Made by a program: the position numbers and the translations under genes. The notes beneath the pieces are model-generated. The model was not told the origin of the DNA, did no database searches, and saw only the letters and a list, made by a program, of their open reading frames with translations. From contig NZ_CP157210.1 in the NCBI RefSeq assembly GCF_046736345.1, positions 372,001 to 436,000 of the forward strand: a DNA stretch of 64,000 nucleotides, given 5' to 3'. This document shows positions 51,477-64,000 of the stretch, one piece after another (position 1 is the first letter of the stretch; every line of letters begins with the position of its first letter). The DNA comes from Hyphococcus formosus. Lineage in GTDB: Bacteria > Pseudomonadota > Alphaproteobacteria > Caulobacterales > Parvularculaceae.

Positions 51477-52172
51477 CTATTGGGCGCGCACGCCCTTCTT
51501 GCCAAATGAATGAGCAAAACCCGGGCCAGTTGTATCAAAAGGCTCCATGCTCGCTGAATCTGTAAGAACGTCTTCCATCTTCCGCTCGGAAGAGCCGGTA
51601 AACACAACCCCAACGCCCTTATCGTGCCGGCGGACCACTTTTGCGGTCATGCGCCCGAGAATCAGGTGCATACCCAAAGGTGGGCGGGGTTTGATCTCAA
51701 GTGATGCGCCGGTCAGGGAAATGTCCAAAATGGAACATTCCATGGTTCGACCATCCTCTAATTGTACAGTTGCATGGGTGTCTTGATTTATGCGGGGGCG
51801 GGCACGTCGTTCTGCGCCATCATGCTTATTATTCAGGGCTTGGGTCAGATGATCGGCGATTCGGGCTTGGCGGGAGCGTTTTTTCGGATAGGCCACGGCA
51901 AATGCGCGGTCATTGGTGCGGACGACTCTTCCTTCAATACGGCCAATCTGATCAATATAGAGAATCACCTTCTGATCGCGGTCCGGCGGGAACCGGGTCT
52001 GCAAAATCGCACCGCCCGCAGAAATATTGACAACAACGCCCGCGCGTTCTTCGCCGCGCTCGGTTAGAAAGCGGGCTTTAAGCGGGAGCGCGGCGCGATG
52101 ATGCTTGCGCCGGTCTGTACCGATTTCAGGCGTTTCCGATACGTCGCTATTTTCCGGTGTATTGTTAGTCAT
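51477..52172 (-). CDS. Protein with two PilZ domains (c-di-GMP effector)
   Basis: 231-residue protein with two PilZ domains. First domain: RRKHHRAALPLKARFL and VVVNISAGGAILQT; second: ERRARPRINQDTHATV and CSILDISLTGASLEI. Each carries the RxxxR and (D/N)xSxxG motifs for c-di-GMP binding, so it is likely a c-di-GMP receptor. The start at 52172 (MTNNTPEN) is preferred, as the extension upstream has no domain. Located just upstream of the GYF_2 gene on the same strand. Confidence 0.85.
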   Translation of the reverse strand: MTNNTPENSDVSETPEIGTDRRKHHRAALPLKARFLTERGEERAGVVVNISAGGAILQTRFPPDRDQKVILYIDQIGRIEGRVVRTNDRAFAVAYPKKRSRQARIADHLTQALNNKHDGAERRARPRINQDTHATVQLEDGRTMECSILDISLTGASLEIKPRPPLGMHLILGRMTAKVVRRHDKGVGVVFTGSSERKMEDVLTDSASMEPFDTTGPGFAHSFGKKGVRAQ

Positions 52173-52293
52173 GTTTGGTCCGTGGGTCGCGAGCGATTGT
52201 GTTGATATTAAGCGCCTTTCATGAACAAAAGTTTGCACGATTGAGGGTTCGACGTTAATCAAACCCTTAGGATCATTGCGAGCGTTAACCAAA

Positions 52294-53025
52294 ATGAGAA
52301 CAAATACTGACCGCAATGATTGGTTAGGATTTTTCAAGGACCCGCCGGATACTGTATCCAGTATCGTGCTGGCGCTGGCGACAATTCAGATATTCATGTC
52401 TTTACTGCCCATTGGGGCGATGCGCCGGATTTGGCGATGGTTCGAGCTTTCGCCCGCAAGAGTGATGCATGCGCTTGAAAAAGGTGATGTCGTCACCGGG
52501 CTTGTACGTCCTATTTTGGGACACATGGTTTTTCATGTGAATGTTATGCATATGGTCATCAACTTGCTCGCGCTTGGATTGATGGGGTCATATGTTTACC
52601 GCGAGATGGAAAACGCGCCCGGCGCAAAAACCCATGACGTACCTGTGGTGTTTATTGCCTTTCTTATATTGTCCGGCATGTTTGCCGGTTTCTTCTTTGT
52701 CTTGATCAATCAATCTTCCTGGCAGGCCATGATTGGTGCCTCGGGCGCGGCTTCGGGGCTCTTTGGTGCGATTGTCTGGATCAATCTAATGCGCCAACGG
52801 AAAATTGATGACGCTGTTCAGGGCGCTCATTCGATATTCATATCGATACTGATGATATTCGGTGTGTCCGCATTAATTATCGGCGCGACAATCTTTTTCG
52901 ACACATCCAAGCTTAGTTATATTTTGTTTAAAAGCGCGAGCGCATGGCAGGCGCATGTGGGCGGGTATATCTTCGGACTGTTATTTTATCCGTTGTTTGA
53001 ACGGTTAACGAGTGCCGGGCATTAA
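52294..53025 (+). CDS. Rhomboid family intramembrane serine protease
   Basis: 243-residue polytopic membrane protein with the rhomboid signatures HMVFHVNVMHMVINLLALG, the catalytic GASG motif with Ser150 (AMIGASGAASGLFG) and the catalytic His221 in WQAHVGGYIFGLL. About six membrane segments. Cleaves substrates within the membrane. The ATG at 52294 is chosen over TTG 52276; neither has an ideal ribosome-binding site. No substrate is suggested by its neighbours. Confidence 0.88.
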   Translation: MRTNTDRNDWLGFFKDPPDTVSSIVLALATIQIFMSLLPIGAMRRIWRWFELSPARVMHALEKGDVVTGLVRPILGHMVFHVNVMHMVINLLALGLMGSYVYREMENAPGAKTHDVPVVFIAFLILSGMFAGFFFVLINQSSWQAMIGASGAASGLFGAIVWINLMRQRKIDDAVQGAHSIFISILMIFGVSALIIGATIFFDTSKLSYILFKSASAWQAHVGGYIFGLLFYPLFERLTSAGH

Positions 53026-53102
53026 CGATTGGTTTTTTTGCGGACTTGCCGAAAACAAATATCCGGTACAGAATAACGCGATATTGCGTAAAGGAGATCC
53101 GG

Positions 53103-53531
53103 ATGAAAGTTGAACAGATCCTCCAGATAAAAGGGACGGATATTCACTCCGTGCCGCCAGACGCGAAAATCGCTGAGGCGGTCAGTCTTTTGAACGATAA
53201 AAATATCGGCGCAGTTTTGGTCAGGGAACAGAACGGAAATGTCGTCGGCATATTATCAGAGCGCGACATTGTTCGGCGTCTTGGTGAGCGTGGTGCTGAC
53301 GCGCTATTTATGGGCGTCGTCGATTGTATGACCTGCAATGTTCATACATGCACAGTCGACGCGACGGTCGATGAGCTGATGTCGATGATGACCGAAAAAC
53401 GTATTCGTCATTTACCGGTAACGCGTGATGGTCAGATCGTCGGCGTCGTATCTATTGGCGATGTCGTTAAGCGCAAAATCGAAGAGGCTGAACAAGAAGC
53501 CGCCGCCCTGAAGGAATATATCGCGTCTTAA
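53103..53531 (+). CDS. CBS domain pair protein
   Basis: 142-residue protein with two CBS domains and nothing else: VPPDAKIAEAVSLLNDKNIGAVLVREQNGNVVGILSERDIVRRL and CTVDATVDELMSMMTEKRIRHLPVTRDGQIVGVVSIGDVVKRKI. Such proteins bind adenosine nucleotides. The ATG at 53103 follows AAGGAGATCC; the frame is open 19 codons upstream. No partner is named by context. Confidence 0.88.
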   Translation: MKVEQILQIKGTDIHSVPPDAKIAEAVSLLNDKNIGAVLVREQNGNVVGILSERDIVRRLGERGADALFMGVVDCMTCNVHTCTVDATVDELMSMMTEKRIRHLPVTRDGQIVGVVSIGDVVKRKIEEAEQEAAALKEYIAS

Positions 53532-53555
53532 AAGGGCATTTTGGCGACATTAGGC

Positions 53556-54596
53556 CTATACAAGATATTTTAGCGCGTTCTCTATTTGCGGTACTGCGTC
53601 GTCCACGGCCTCGCGTCCGAGTTTTATTAATTCTTCAGCGCGATCAAAATCGAGCAGTGGGATGTGACCCACATGAGGGGAAATCAACACATCAGCCGGA
53701 TCACCAGCGAGCCGTGATCGGGTGATGCGATCCATAAGGATATTAAACGACGCCAGCATAACCGACCCTATGCCGGGGGTGTTTGGGCTGGACGTGAACA
53801 ATCGTTTGAGCATCAGTTTTTCGGTTATGCCGCCTTTCGACGCTGCGGCGAGCGCCGCGCCGTTATCGTTCGGCAGTGCACTGAATTTCTCTTTTCGGTC
53901 CGCTACGCCAATATTGAAAGCGTCGGCGTGAAGACCGATAGCGATCACAATACGTGCGCCAAAGGCCCGGCAGGCAGAAACGGGAAGGGGATTGACCAAG
54001 GCTCCGTCGATCAACCAACGACCGTCAATTGCTCGGGGCGGGAATATTCCGGGTAGGGCATAGGCAGCCTGCATTGCTTCTGCGAGGTCGCCTTCAATCA
54101 TCCAGACTTCGTGTCCGGTCGAGAGTTCAGACGTCACCGCAACGAACCGGCCCGGCATATCTTCTATATTGGTGGGCGGAAGATACCGGTTCATGGTTTT
54201 CTCTAGGCGTTTGCCGCCCATTAGTCCGGATCCGTTTAAAACGACATCAAAATAGGACAGCATACGGCGCTTTGTGAGCCCGCGGGCCCATGCTTCCAAC
54301 TCATCAAGCTTGCCGGCACGCCAAAACCCGCCAACCAGTGCGCCAACGGATGTTCCGGCAACAACGTCCGGTGAAAAGCCCAACTCCTCCAATCGCCGCA
54401 CTGCACCAATATGGGCCCAGCCCCGGGCGATCCCGCCGCCAAGAGCCAATCCTATCTTTGTATTGGAGGAAACGGCTAAGCGTTCTGATCCGCTTATATG
54501 TAGATCAGGGCGGGAAGGGGGCGTTTCATTCTCGCCGGAGCTTATTTGTGCTCTGGAATCCGAGTTTTCCCCAGAAATGTCATCTTTTTGCGCCAT
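53556..54596 (-). CDS. Patatin-like phospholipase (RssA type)
   Basis: 346-residue serine lipase of the bacterial patatin (RssA) family. Oxyanion-hole GGGIARG at residues 53-59, nucleophile Ser83 in GTSVG, and catalytic Asp197 in DGALVNPLP. The N-terminus (about 40 residues) is low-complexity and acidic. Cytosolic or membrane-associated. It converges with the CBS gene and is directly followed upstream by the rRNA operon leader. Confidence 0.88.
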   Translation of the reverse strand: MAQKDDISGENSDSRAQISSGENETPPSRPDLHISGSERLAVSSNTKIGLALGGGIARGWAHIGAVRRLEELGFSPDVVAGTSVGALVGGFWRAGKLDELEAWARGLTKRRMLSYFDVVLNGSGLMGGKRLEKTMNRYLPPTNIEDMPGRFVAVTSELSTGHEVWMIEGDLAEAMQAAYALPGIFPPRAIDGRWLIDGALVNPLPVSACRAFGARIVIAIGLHADAFNIGVADRKEKFSALPNDNGAALAAASKGGITEKLMLKRLFTSSPNTPGIGSVMLASFNILMDRITRSRLAGDPADVLISPHVGHIPLLDFDRAEELIKLGREAVDDAVPQIENALKYLV

Positions 54597-55277
54597 ATTC
54601 GGTTCAGACTATACCGTGAAATCATGACCAATCCCTGAAAACCCCAATGTTTTTGCGGTCTTCAGCCGGAAATGAGCTTTCCATAGTAGAGGTTCCAAAC
54701 GATTTATCCACAGGGGCAATTTCGTGCTTGTAATCTCTGAAACAGGTCTATAGGTAGTGGCTTCCCGGTCAGCACTGATCCTTCGATAACGTCTTCGACG
54801 GGTCGCGGCTCTTTTGGGAAAATTCGGCGAGATTTTGCTCTCCAGATTTTCTCAAAAAAAGTTGAAAAAAAGCGTTGACAGGGCGGTTTGAGGTGGCTAC
54901 ATCCGCCGCTCACCGACGCGGCTCGAACGGCCGCCCCGGCCCAAACTAAAGGGGCGACGGCGGTTTCGGGAGTGTCGGTTTTTTATCGGCGAAACTTCGT
55001 TAATACGGAGTTAACGTCGAGGGTTCCAAAGCTAGAAATAGCGGCGGGATCGGCTCTTTGAAAATTGAATATTGAGGAAGAGAAACGTGGGCGGCGGCGT
55101 CCTGGCGAAGCTCTGGAAACAGAGCAGGAGCTTCTATTAGCTCTGAACAGGACTGACCAAAAACTGACGTTTTTCTATTACAAACCAAACTTCGTTTATT
55201 CGAGGTTTTGTTTTGTGACGAACTACTTGTCAGTAATAATCACGGAATTTCCTCCGTGACTTGGTCAGAACCAAACT
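54597..55277 (+). other. Ribosomal RNA operon promoter and leader region
   Basis: 681 bases between the patatin gene and 16S with no supported gene. It holds an A+T-rich UP-like tract (54850-54872), a promoter (54875-54903), the stretch CTCTTTGAAAATTGAA (about 55055-55070) commonly seen in bacterial rRNA leaders, and a short hairpin (TCACGGA 55240-55246 with TCCGTGA 55253-55259) just before 16S that may take part in processing. Confidence 0.75.
54875..54903 (+). promoter_or_regulatory. Probable rRNA operon promoter
   Basis: -35 TTGACA (54875-54880), 17-base spacer, -10 TACATC (54898-54903). The -35 is consensus, the -10 weaker. An A-rich tract directly upstream looks like an UP element. Position about 375 bases before 16S fits an rrn P1 promoter. 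Confidence 0.65.
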
Positions 55278-56748
<1,471 letters not shown>

Positions 56749-56972
56749 TTGTTCTTCAGGGCGCTGATCGCCCATCTCGCAAGAGATCGCCGATCATCCG
56801 TTCTATTGAACTATCTTAGATTACGTCGGCTCCGGATCTCATCTGGATGATCGACAAAAACTAGCGGGACGACGCCGTCCTCGTTTCTCTTTCTCTCAAC
56901 ATGCATGACCGGCCTAGGCTGGCGTGTGTGATAATCTTGGTGAACTAGGTTGCGCTTGATGCCGACCAATAA

Positions 56973-57049
<77 letters not shown>

Positions 57050-57122
57050 CTATTTGCGTTGTGGCGGTTTTGAGGTTAAAATCTTCAGATTGATCAGACG
57101 AAATCGATGGGATCCAGTTTTA

Positions 57123-57198
57123 GGGGCCTTAGCTCAGCTGGGAGAGCATCTGCTTTGCAAGCAGAGGGTCATCGGTTCGATCCCGATAGGCTCCACCA
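57123..57198 (+). tRNA. tRNA-Ala (TGC)
   Basis: 76 bases with encoded CCA; acceptor GGGGCCT/AGGCTCC, anticodon loop TTTGCAA giving TGC, T-arm GGTTCGATCC. Second tRNA in the 16S-23S spacer, the standard alphaproteobacterial Ile-Ala pair. Confidence 0.98.
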
Positions 57199-57394
57199 TT
57201 ACCAAGATTAGAGAGAAACAAAGGTTTCCGGATGGTTTCATCCGGATTTTACATCGTGAATAAAGGGTTGTTTCGTACGGTTCATTCATTCGAATGATCT
57301 GGCGGGCAATGCGAGAGTCAAAATGTCTAACTCATTTTTGCGTAGGGCATTCGTCTTTATGGCGGATCGTTCGACGCGCATGAGTTTTGCTGAC

Positions 57395-60190
<2,796 letters not shown>

Positions 60191-60326
60191 CCTCATGCTA
60201 TCGTCTTCGGATGATAGGCATGAAGCTATAACTCATGCGTGGCGAACGATCCGTATAGGGTCGTTTTCCTAAGTCATTTTAGTGATCCGCACAGGATCCG
60301 CACTCTCGCATTAAAATCGTTTTTGC

Positions 60327-60446
60327 CGGCCCGGTGGTTATGGCGGGGAGCCTCCACCCGATCCCATCTCGAACTCGGTCGTTAAAGTCCCCAGCGCTGA
60401 TGGTACTACGTCTCAAGGCGTGGGAGAGTAAGTCGCCGCCGGGCCT
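60327..60446 (+). rRNA. rrf: 5S ribosomal RNA
   Basis: About 120 bases. Terminal stem GGCCCGG (60328-60334) with CCGGGCC (60439-60445), and the universal core GGTGGTTATGGCGGGGAGCC and CCCGATCCCATCTCGAAC. The operon ends at the terminator 40 bases further on. Confidence 0.95.
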
Positions 60447-60483
60447 GCCAAGATGATTTTACCCTTTATATCAAGATTATAGA

Positions 60484-60519
60484 AACCGCGCACAGGCGTT
60501 TGTCTGGCGCGGTTTTTTT
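60484..60519 (+). terminator. Terminator of the rRNA operon
   Basis: Stem AACCGCGC (60484-60491) with GCGCGGTT (60507-60514), a 15-base loop, then a run of T. Lies 40 bases after 5S; no tRNA-fMet is found between 5S and this terminator. Confidence 0.88.
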
Positions 60520-60622
60520 GTGTCTATATTTTTGCAACATTGTCAGTGTCTCAGTGATGCTTTATCGGACATAATGTAATTGAAATCGGTCAGATGCGGC
60601 CGTCTTCATTCTGAGAGTCTTT

Positions 60623-61345
60623 ATGCGAACGAAAACAGACCTGCTGAAAACGAATATAGGCGCAAGCTTTCTGATAGCGTTGCTGGGCGCGTGTACACAA
60701 CCAACGAACGAGGGCGATGCGGGTCCGGACGAATCCGTTGAGGCTGTCGTCGAGCAGCATGATTATGTGGACGTCTGGTTGGAGCAGTTAGAGGTCGGGA
60801 GCCGCGAATTATACAGCGCTCGCGAATCGGTAGTCGATTCGGTTGGCTTGAGTGAAGGGGATGTGGTCGCGGATATCGGTAGCGGAACCGGCTTATATTC
60901 TTTGTTATTCGCTGAAGAAGTCGGCGCGAGTGGTCGCGTTTTTGCTGAAGATATCGAACCGTTGTTCCTTGATCTCGTTAATCAGCGCGCCGATGATTCG
61001 GGAATCGATAATATCACTGCGGTTTTGGGCCGGGAGAATGACGTTTCTTTGCCTGAAAAGTCGATTGATCTCGTTTTTATAGCCGATACTTATCATTATT
61101 TTGGTGATCGGCAGGCGGTTATGAAGTCCGTTTTTGATTCGATGAAGCCTGGCGGCGAATTAGTAATCGTAGATTATGACCTCGAAGAAGGGGAAACCCG
61201 GGCGAGTGACAAACAACATGTGCGATTCGGCAAGGCGGGTGTCATATCCGAATTGGAATATATCGGCTTTGAGTTTTTAGAAGACGTTGCCGTCGAAGGA
61301 CTCTCAGAAAATTATTTCGTCCGTTTTAAACGACCGGAAGAATAG
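60623..61345 (+). CDS. Predicted lipoprotein with a class I SAM methyltransferase domain
   Basis: 240-residue protein. The N-terminus has a hydrophobic stretch and lipobox-like LLGAC (FLIALLGACTQPTNEG), then an acidic linker. From about residue 60 it is a class I methyltransferase fold: motif I VVADIGSGTGLYSLLFAEEVG, then FAEDIEP, IDLVFIADTYHYF and MKPGGELVIVDYD. Having both is odd because SAM is cytosolic. Starts at ATG 60623. Alone between the rRNA operon and a tRNA. Substrate unknown. Confidence 0.75.
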   Translation: MRTKTDLLKTNIGASFLIALLGACTQPTNEGDAGPDESVEAVVEQHDYVDVWLEQLEVGSRELYSARESVVDSVGLSEGDVVADIGSGTGLYSLLFAEEVGASGRVFAEDIEPLFLDLVNQRADDSGIDNITAVLGRENDVSLPEKSIDLVFIADTYHYFGDRQAVMKSVFDSMKPGGELVIVDYDLEEGETRASDKQHVRFGKAGVISELEYIGFEFLEDVAVEGLSENYFVRFKRPEE

Positions 61346-61609
61346 TTGGGCGGATCTCAGCCCACGAGTAAATTCGAAAAGACTAATCGATCCTAATTCG
61401 TCCTTGGACGGATAAAAGGTGATATTTGCCATGTGCGATGAGGAATCGAATCGGCATTCAATAAATATCTAGGGTTCGCACCGGCCTGCTGAAATTATCT
61501 CTTTTCCAAAAACCTCGGATCAGGAAAATTTGAGTGCGCCCTGTGCGGCGGGACACCGATAAGTAATCGAAATAGTCGAATAGTTCTTTGATTGAGTGTC
61601 CTAATTCGC
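61346..61609. other. Intergenic stretch before tRNA-Arg
   Basis: 264 bases between the methyltransferase-like gene and tRNA-Arg. No ORF with a good start, no clear T-run terminator on either strand, no repeat. I see nothing specific in it. Confidence 0.5.
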
Positions 61610-61686
61610 TGGCGTCCCCGACAGGATTCGAACCTGTGGCCCCCAGATTAGGAATCTGGTGCTCTATCCTACTGAGCTACGGGGAC
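61610..61686 (-). tRNA. tRNA-Arg (CCT)
   Basis: 77 bases on the minus strand with encoded CCA: acceptor GTCCCCG with CGGGGAC, D-arm TAGCTCAGTAGGATAGAGCA, anticodon stem CCAGA/TCTGG with loop TTCCTAA giving CCT, T-arm GGTTCGAATCC. All arms intact. tRNA genes are frequent integration sites, but no integrase is seen nearby. Confidence 0.96.
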
Positions 61687-61856
61687 GCAGCGCGGGTGAC
61701 TTTAGCGGCTTTCGCAGCGCACCAAAACTCTGTTGGCGGTCGTCGGGGCCAAATTTCCTGAAATGGTCGCAGAATTGTTTTCCTTCTGTTGATTAAACGC
61801 CATAATTGCCGTGCATGCCGGTTGGGCATCACGATAAGAGGGTGGAGATTTCGGAT

Positions 61857-64000
61857 ATGGCGCGTAAGCACGGAGCCTTGATTGCCGCAGCTATTTTAGG
61901 TGCGTTCGCTATTGGATTATTGGTTGGGCGATTCGTTTCCCCCAGCGGGTCTTTGGATGACCCCAATAGTCAGCGGGTCGTCGGTGCGGAACCGCGTACC
62001 CCATCGCAACGCCGTCCCTTTCAGGAGCGTCGGGCGGATGACGCAGAGCGCCCCGAAGAAGATGTCATAGAAGGCTTTGCGTATCGCCGTTTACGCTTAG
62101 ATACCGGCTCTGATACGCCTCAGGCGTGCCTACAATTTACCCAAGCGCTGGATGATAGCGGCAATACGAATTACGCGGATTTTGTTCGGATAACGCCGCA
62201 GGAAGGCATAGCCATTTCAGTCGATGGTCAATCTTTGTGCTTAAACGGATTGGCTTTTGATAAAGATTACCGCGTGCGCCTGCGCAAAGGTTTGCCGAAT
62301 GCGAACGGTGACCGGCTTGAACGCGCTGACGAAGTTGTCGTCGCCTTTGGAGATAAGCCGGCCTATGTCGGATTTGCGGGCGATGGTGTGATCCTACCCC
62401 GGCTTGAGGCAGATGGTGTCGGCATCGAGACGGTCAATGTCGAAAAAGTTGAGATCACGGTTTACCGCGTATCGGATCGGTCTTTGGCCCGTAAAGACAT
62501 CGTCGCGGGCGAAGCGACCGGTGCGGATCGTTATTCCTATGTGTGGGACCGTGAAGACGGAAAAGATGTCGGTGTTGAGGTTTGGAAGGGCGAATTGGAA
62601 ACGCCCGGTGAAACAAACGAAACAACGACAACAGTTTTTGCCCTTGGCGCTGCACTCGATGAACTCGAGCCCGGAGCATATTTCCTCAATATAGCAGATG
62701 TCTCTCCGGGTGCCGATAAAAATCGGAAAGCTGAAGCGTGGCGTTGGATTGTTTTCACCGATATGGCATTGACGACCTATTCCGGTACAGACGGCATGGA
62801 TGTTTTTGTTCGCTCGATTACGTCTGCGCGCGCAATGGACGGGGTCGAATTAACACTCATCGCTGCCAATAATGAAATTCTGGCCAAGGCCGTGACAAAT
62901 GCTGATGGCCGCGCGCGTTTTGATAGCGCCGCCGTGAATGGAGATCATCCGCTTACGCCTCGAATGTTGATGGCCTATGGGCCGCAGGCCGATTTTGCTG
63001 CGCTTGATCTAGAGCGTGCCCCATTGGATTTGTCTGACCGTAATATTGGCGGACGTTCCGCGCCCTCAAAAATTGACGGCTATGTATATCTTGATCGCGG
63101 TATTTATCGCCCGGGTGAGACAGTGCATGTGTCGGGCATGTTACGCGATGCGGCCGGTCGGGCAATCGACAATAGGCCAATTACAATTACGATCTATCGG
63201 CCTAATTCCACCGAAGCAGATGAGCGCCGTATCGAAGACCTGTCCGTTGGCGGATTTAGTTTTGATTACGATGTGCCGACGTCGGCACCGCGCGGTGTCT
63301 GGCGTATTGCGGTAAAAGCGGATGGCATTGAACGAACAATTGGCGATACGAGTTTCTCGGTTGAAGATTTCGTGCCGCAGCGCCTTGAAGTGAAACTCGA
63401 AGGCGATGAAAAAACGCCAATCCGTCCCGGCGATAAGCGCGAGCTGAATGTATCGAGCCGCTATCTTTATGGTGCGCCGGCAAGTGGTCTTGCGGTCGAA
63501 GCCGAAGCGCGGCTACGACTTGATCCGAATCCGTTCCCTGATTTTTCAAAATATCGCTTTGGTCCGGTCAATGGCCGTTTTGATGAGCGGTTTCTGACAC
63601 TTCCCAATACAACGACTGATGCCGACGGAAATGCAACAGTCGCAATAAACGTGGATAGCGCGCCCAAAAATTACGGCGCGCCATTGCGAGCCGATCTTGT
63701 TGTCGGTGTGGTTGAGCCTGGGGGGCGTGTGGTGCGTGAAAGTGCGCGTATTCCCGTGAGGCCGGATGACTTTTATCTCGGCTTGAAACTTTCCAATGAC
63801 GAACAAAGTTTCGGTCAAGACGAAGAGGTTGCTGTAAATGCGGTACTCTTGGACTGGGAAGGGAAACCTGTTGATGGCGAACTTGAATGGCGGTTAGTCG
63901 AAGAAGATTATTGGTTTGATTGGTATCGTGAGAATGGCAATTGGCGCTGGCGTCGGTCATTCCGGGATGTTTTGATCGCCGAAGGACGCGGGAAAACAAC
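61857..64000 (+). CDS. Alpha-2-macroglobulin family protein (3' end outside window)
   Basis: Frame open from ATG 61857 to the window edge (714 codons visible). N-terminal membrane anchor HGALIAAAILGAFAIGLLVGRF, no lipobox, so probably a membrane-anchored periplasmic protein. Beta-sandwich (MG) domains follow, with the YfaS-like motif DGYVYLDRGIYRPGETVHVSG (63073-63135) and ALRPDDFYLGLKL-type stretches (near 63760). Bacterial alpha-2-macroglobulins trap proteases in the periplasm, usually with PBP1C. The thioester region lies outside the window. GGTGGAG precedes the ATG. Confidence 0.85.
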   Translation, partial: MARKHGALIAAAILGAFAIGLLVGRFVSPSGSLDDPNSQRVVGAEPRTPSQRRPFQERRADDAERPEEDVIEGFAYRRLRLDTGSDTPQACLQFTQALDDSGNTNYADFVRITPQEGIAISVDGQSLCLNGLAFDKDYRVRLRKGLPNANGDRLERADEVVVAFGDKPAYVGFAGDGVILPRLEADGVGIETVNVEKVEITVYRVSDRSLARKDIVAGEATGADRYSYVWDREDGKDVGVEVWKGELETPGETNETTTTVFALGAALDELEPGAYFLNIADVSPGADKNRKAEAWRWIVFTDMALTTYSGTDGMDVFVRSITSARAMDGVELTLIAANNEILAKAVTNADGRARFDSAAVNGDHPLTPRMLMAYGPQADFAALDLERAPLDLSDRNIGGRSAPSKIDGYVYLDRGIYRPGETVHVSGMLRDAAGRAIDNRPITITIYRPNSTEADERRIEDLSVGGFSFDYDVPTSAPRGVWRIAVKADGIERTIGDTSFSVEDFVPQRLEVKLEGDEKTPIRPGDKRELNVSSRYLYGAPASGLAVEAEARLRLDPNPFPDFSKYRFGPVNGRFDERFLTLPNTTTDADGNATVAINVDSAPKNYGAPLRADLVVGVVEPGGRVVRESARIPVRPDDFYLGLKLSNDEQSFGQDEEVAVNAVLLDWEGKPVDGELEWRLVEEDYWFDWYRENGNWRWRRSFRDVLIAEGRGKT

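Noticed and set aside
54704..54913. 69-codon minus-strand ORF upstream of 16S
   Set aside because: It lies across the rRNA promoter and UP-like tract; no Shine-Dalgarno or domain is visible.

Overview
The window is chromosomal DNA from an alphaproteobacterium that I cannot place below class level. The evidence is the SUF cluster order (a second, IscS-type desulfurase, then sufB-C-D-S, a DUF59/SufT gene and an A-type carrier), the lptF-lptG-lptD-surA-pdxA-rsmA block divergent from pepA-holC, small families typical of the class (DUF3126, CC0125-type lipoprotein), and a 16S-tRNAIle-tRNAAla-23S-5S operon with alphaproteobacterial 16S sequence and an enlarged 23S helix 9. Base composition is moderate, about half G+C by eye. 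I see no transposase, integrase, phage gene or CRISPR array.

Layout. 1-6376: Fe-S cluster assembly (SUF) operon, entering from the left edge. 6395-11457: housekeeping and small genes (TfoX-like, dienelactone hydrolase, three small proteins including a YqaE/Pmp3 membrane protein, pyruvate kinase, CreA, nitronate monooxygenase). 11596-14103: acyl-CoA ligase and a secreted VPLPA-CTERM protein. 14155-20448: a TetR regulator divergent from a four-gene operon (carboxyltransferase beta, acyl-CoA dehydrogenase, biotin-containing alpha subunit, beta-keto acid cleavage enzyme), with a perfect 24-bp palindrome between them. 20445-24067: thioredoxin reductase, a structured intergenic stretch, and homogentisate degradation genes (hmgA-like, fumarylacetoacetase) with a small Cys-rich protein between them. 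24107-30172: TonB-dependent receptor, alpha/beta hydrolase, two tandem glycine-zipper lipoproteins, MDR reductase, CC0125-type lipoprotein. 30173-42467: cupin and thioesterase genes, then the envelope and maintenance block (rsmA, pdxA, surA, lptD, lptG, lptF; divergent pepA, DUF1499, flavin-oxidase-like gene, holC, DksA-like gene). 42464-54596: antiporter, two hotdog thioesterases, chorismate mutase, ABC-F ATPase, copper chaperone, several unrecognised membrane or anchored proteins, PhoH, GYF_2 protein, double PilZ protein, rhomboid, CBS protein and patatin. 54597-60520: rRNA operon with promoter and terminator. 60623-64000: predicted lipoprotein with a methyltransferase fold, tRNA-Arg(CCT), and the start of an alpha-2-macroglobulin family gene that runs off the right edge.

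How the genes fit together. The SUF operon builds Fe-S clusters. The lpt/surA genes build the outer membrane: SurA chaperones LptD, and LptF/G drive LPS export to it. The TetR-controlled carboxylase operon looks like a dedicated acyl-CoA catabolic route whose last step (a BKACE) is unusual; it is the best candidate for something undescribed. Many convergent genes overlap by exactly four bases at their stop codons, so the genome is compact. Starts were moved inward from the longest open frame wherever a Shine-Dalgarno sequence, signal peptide or family N-terminus argued for it.
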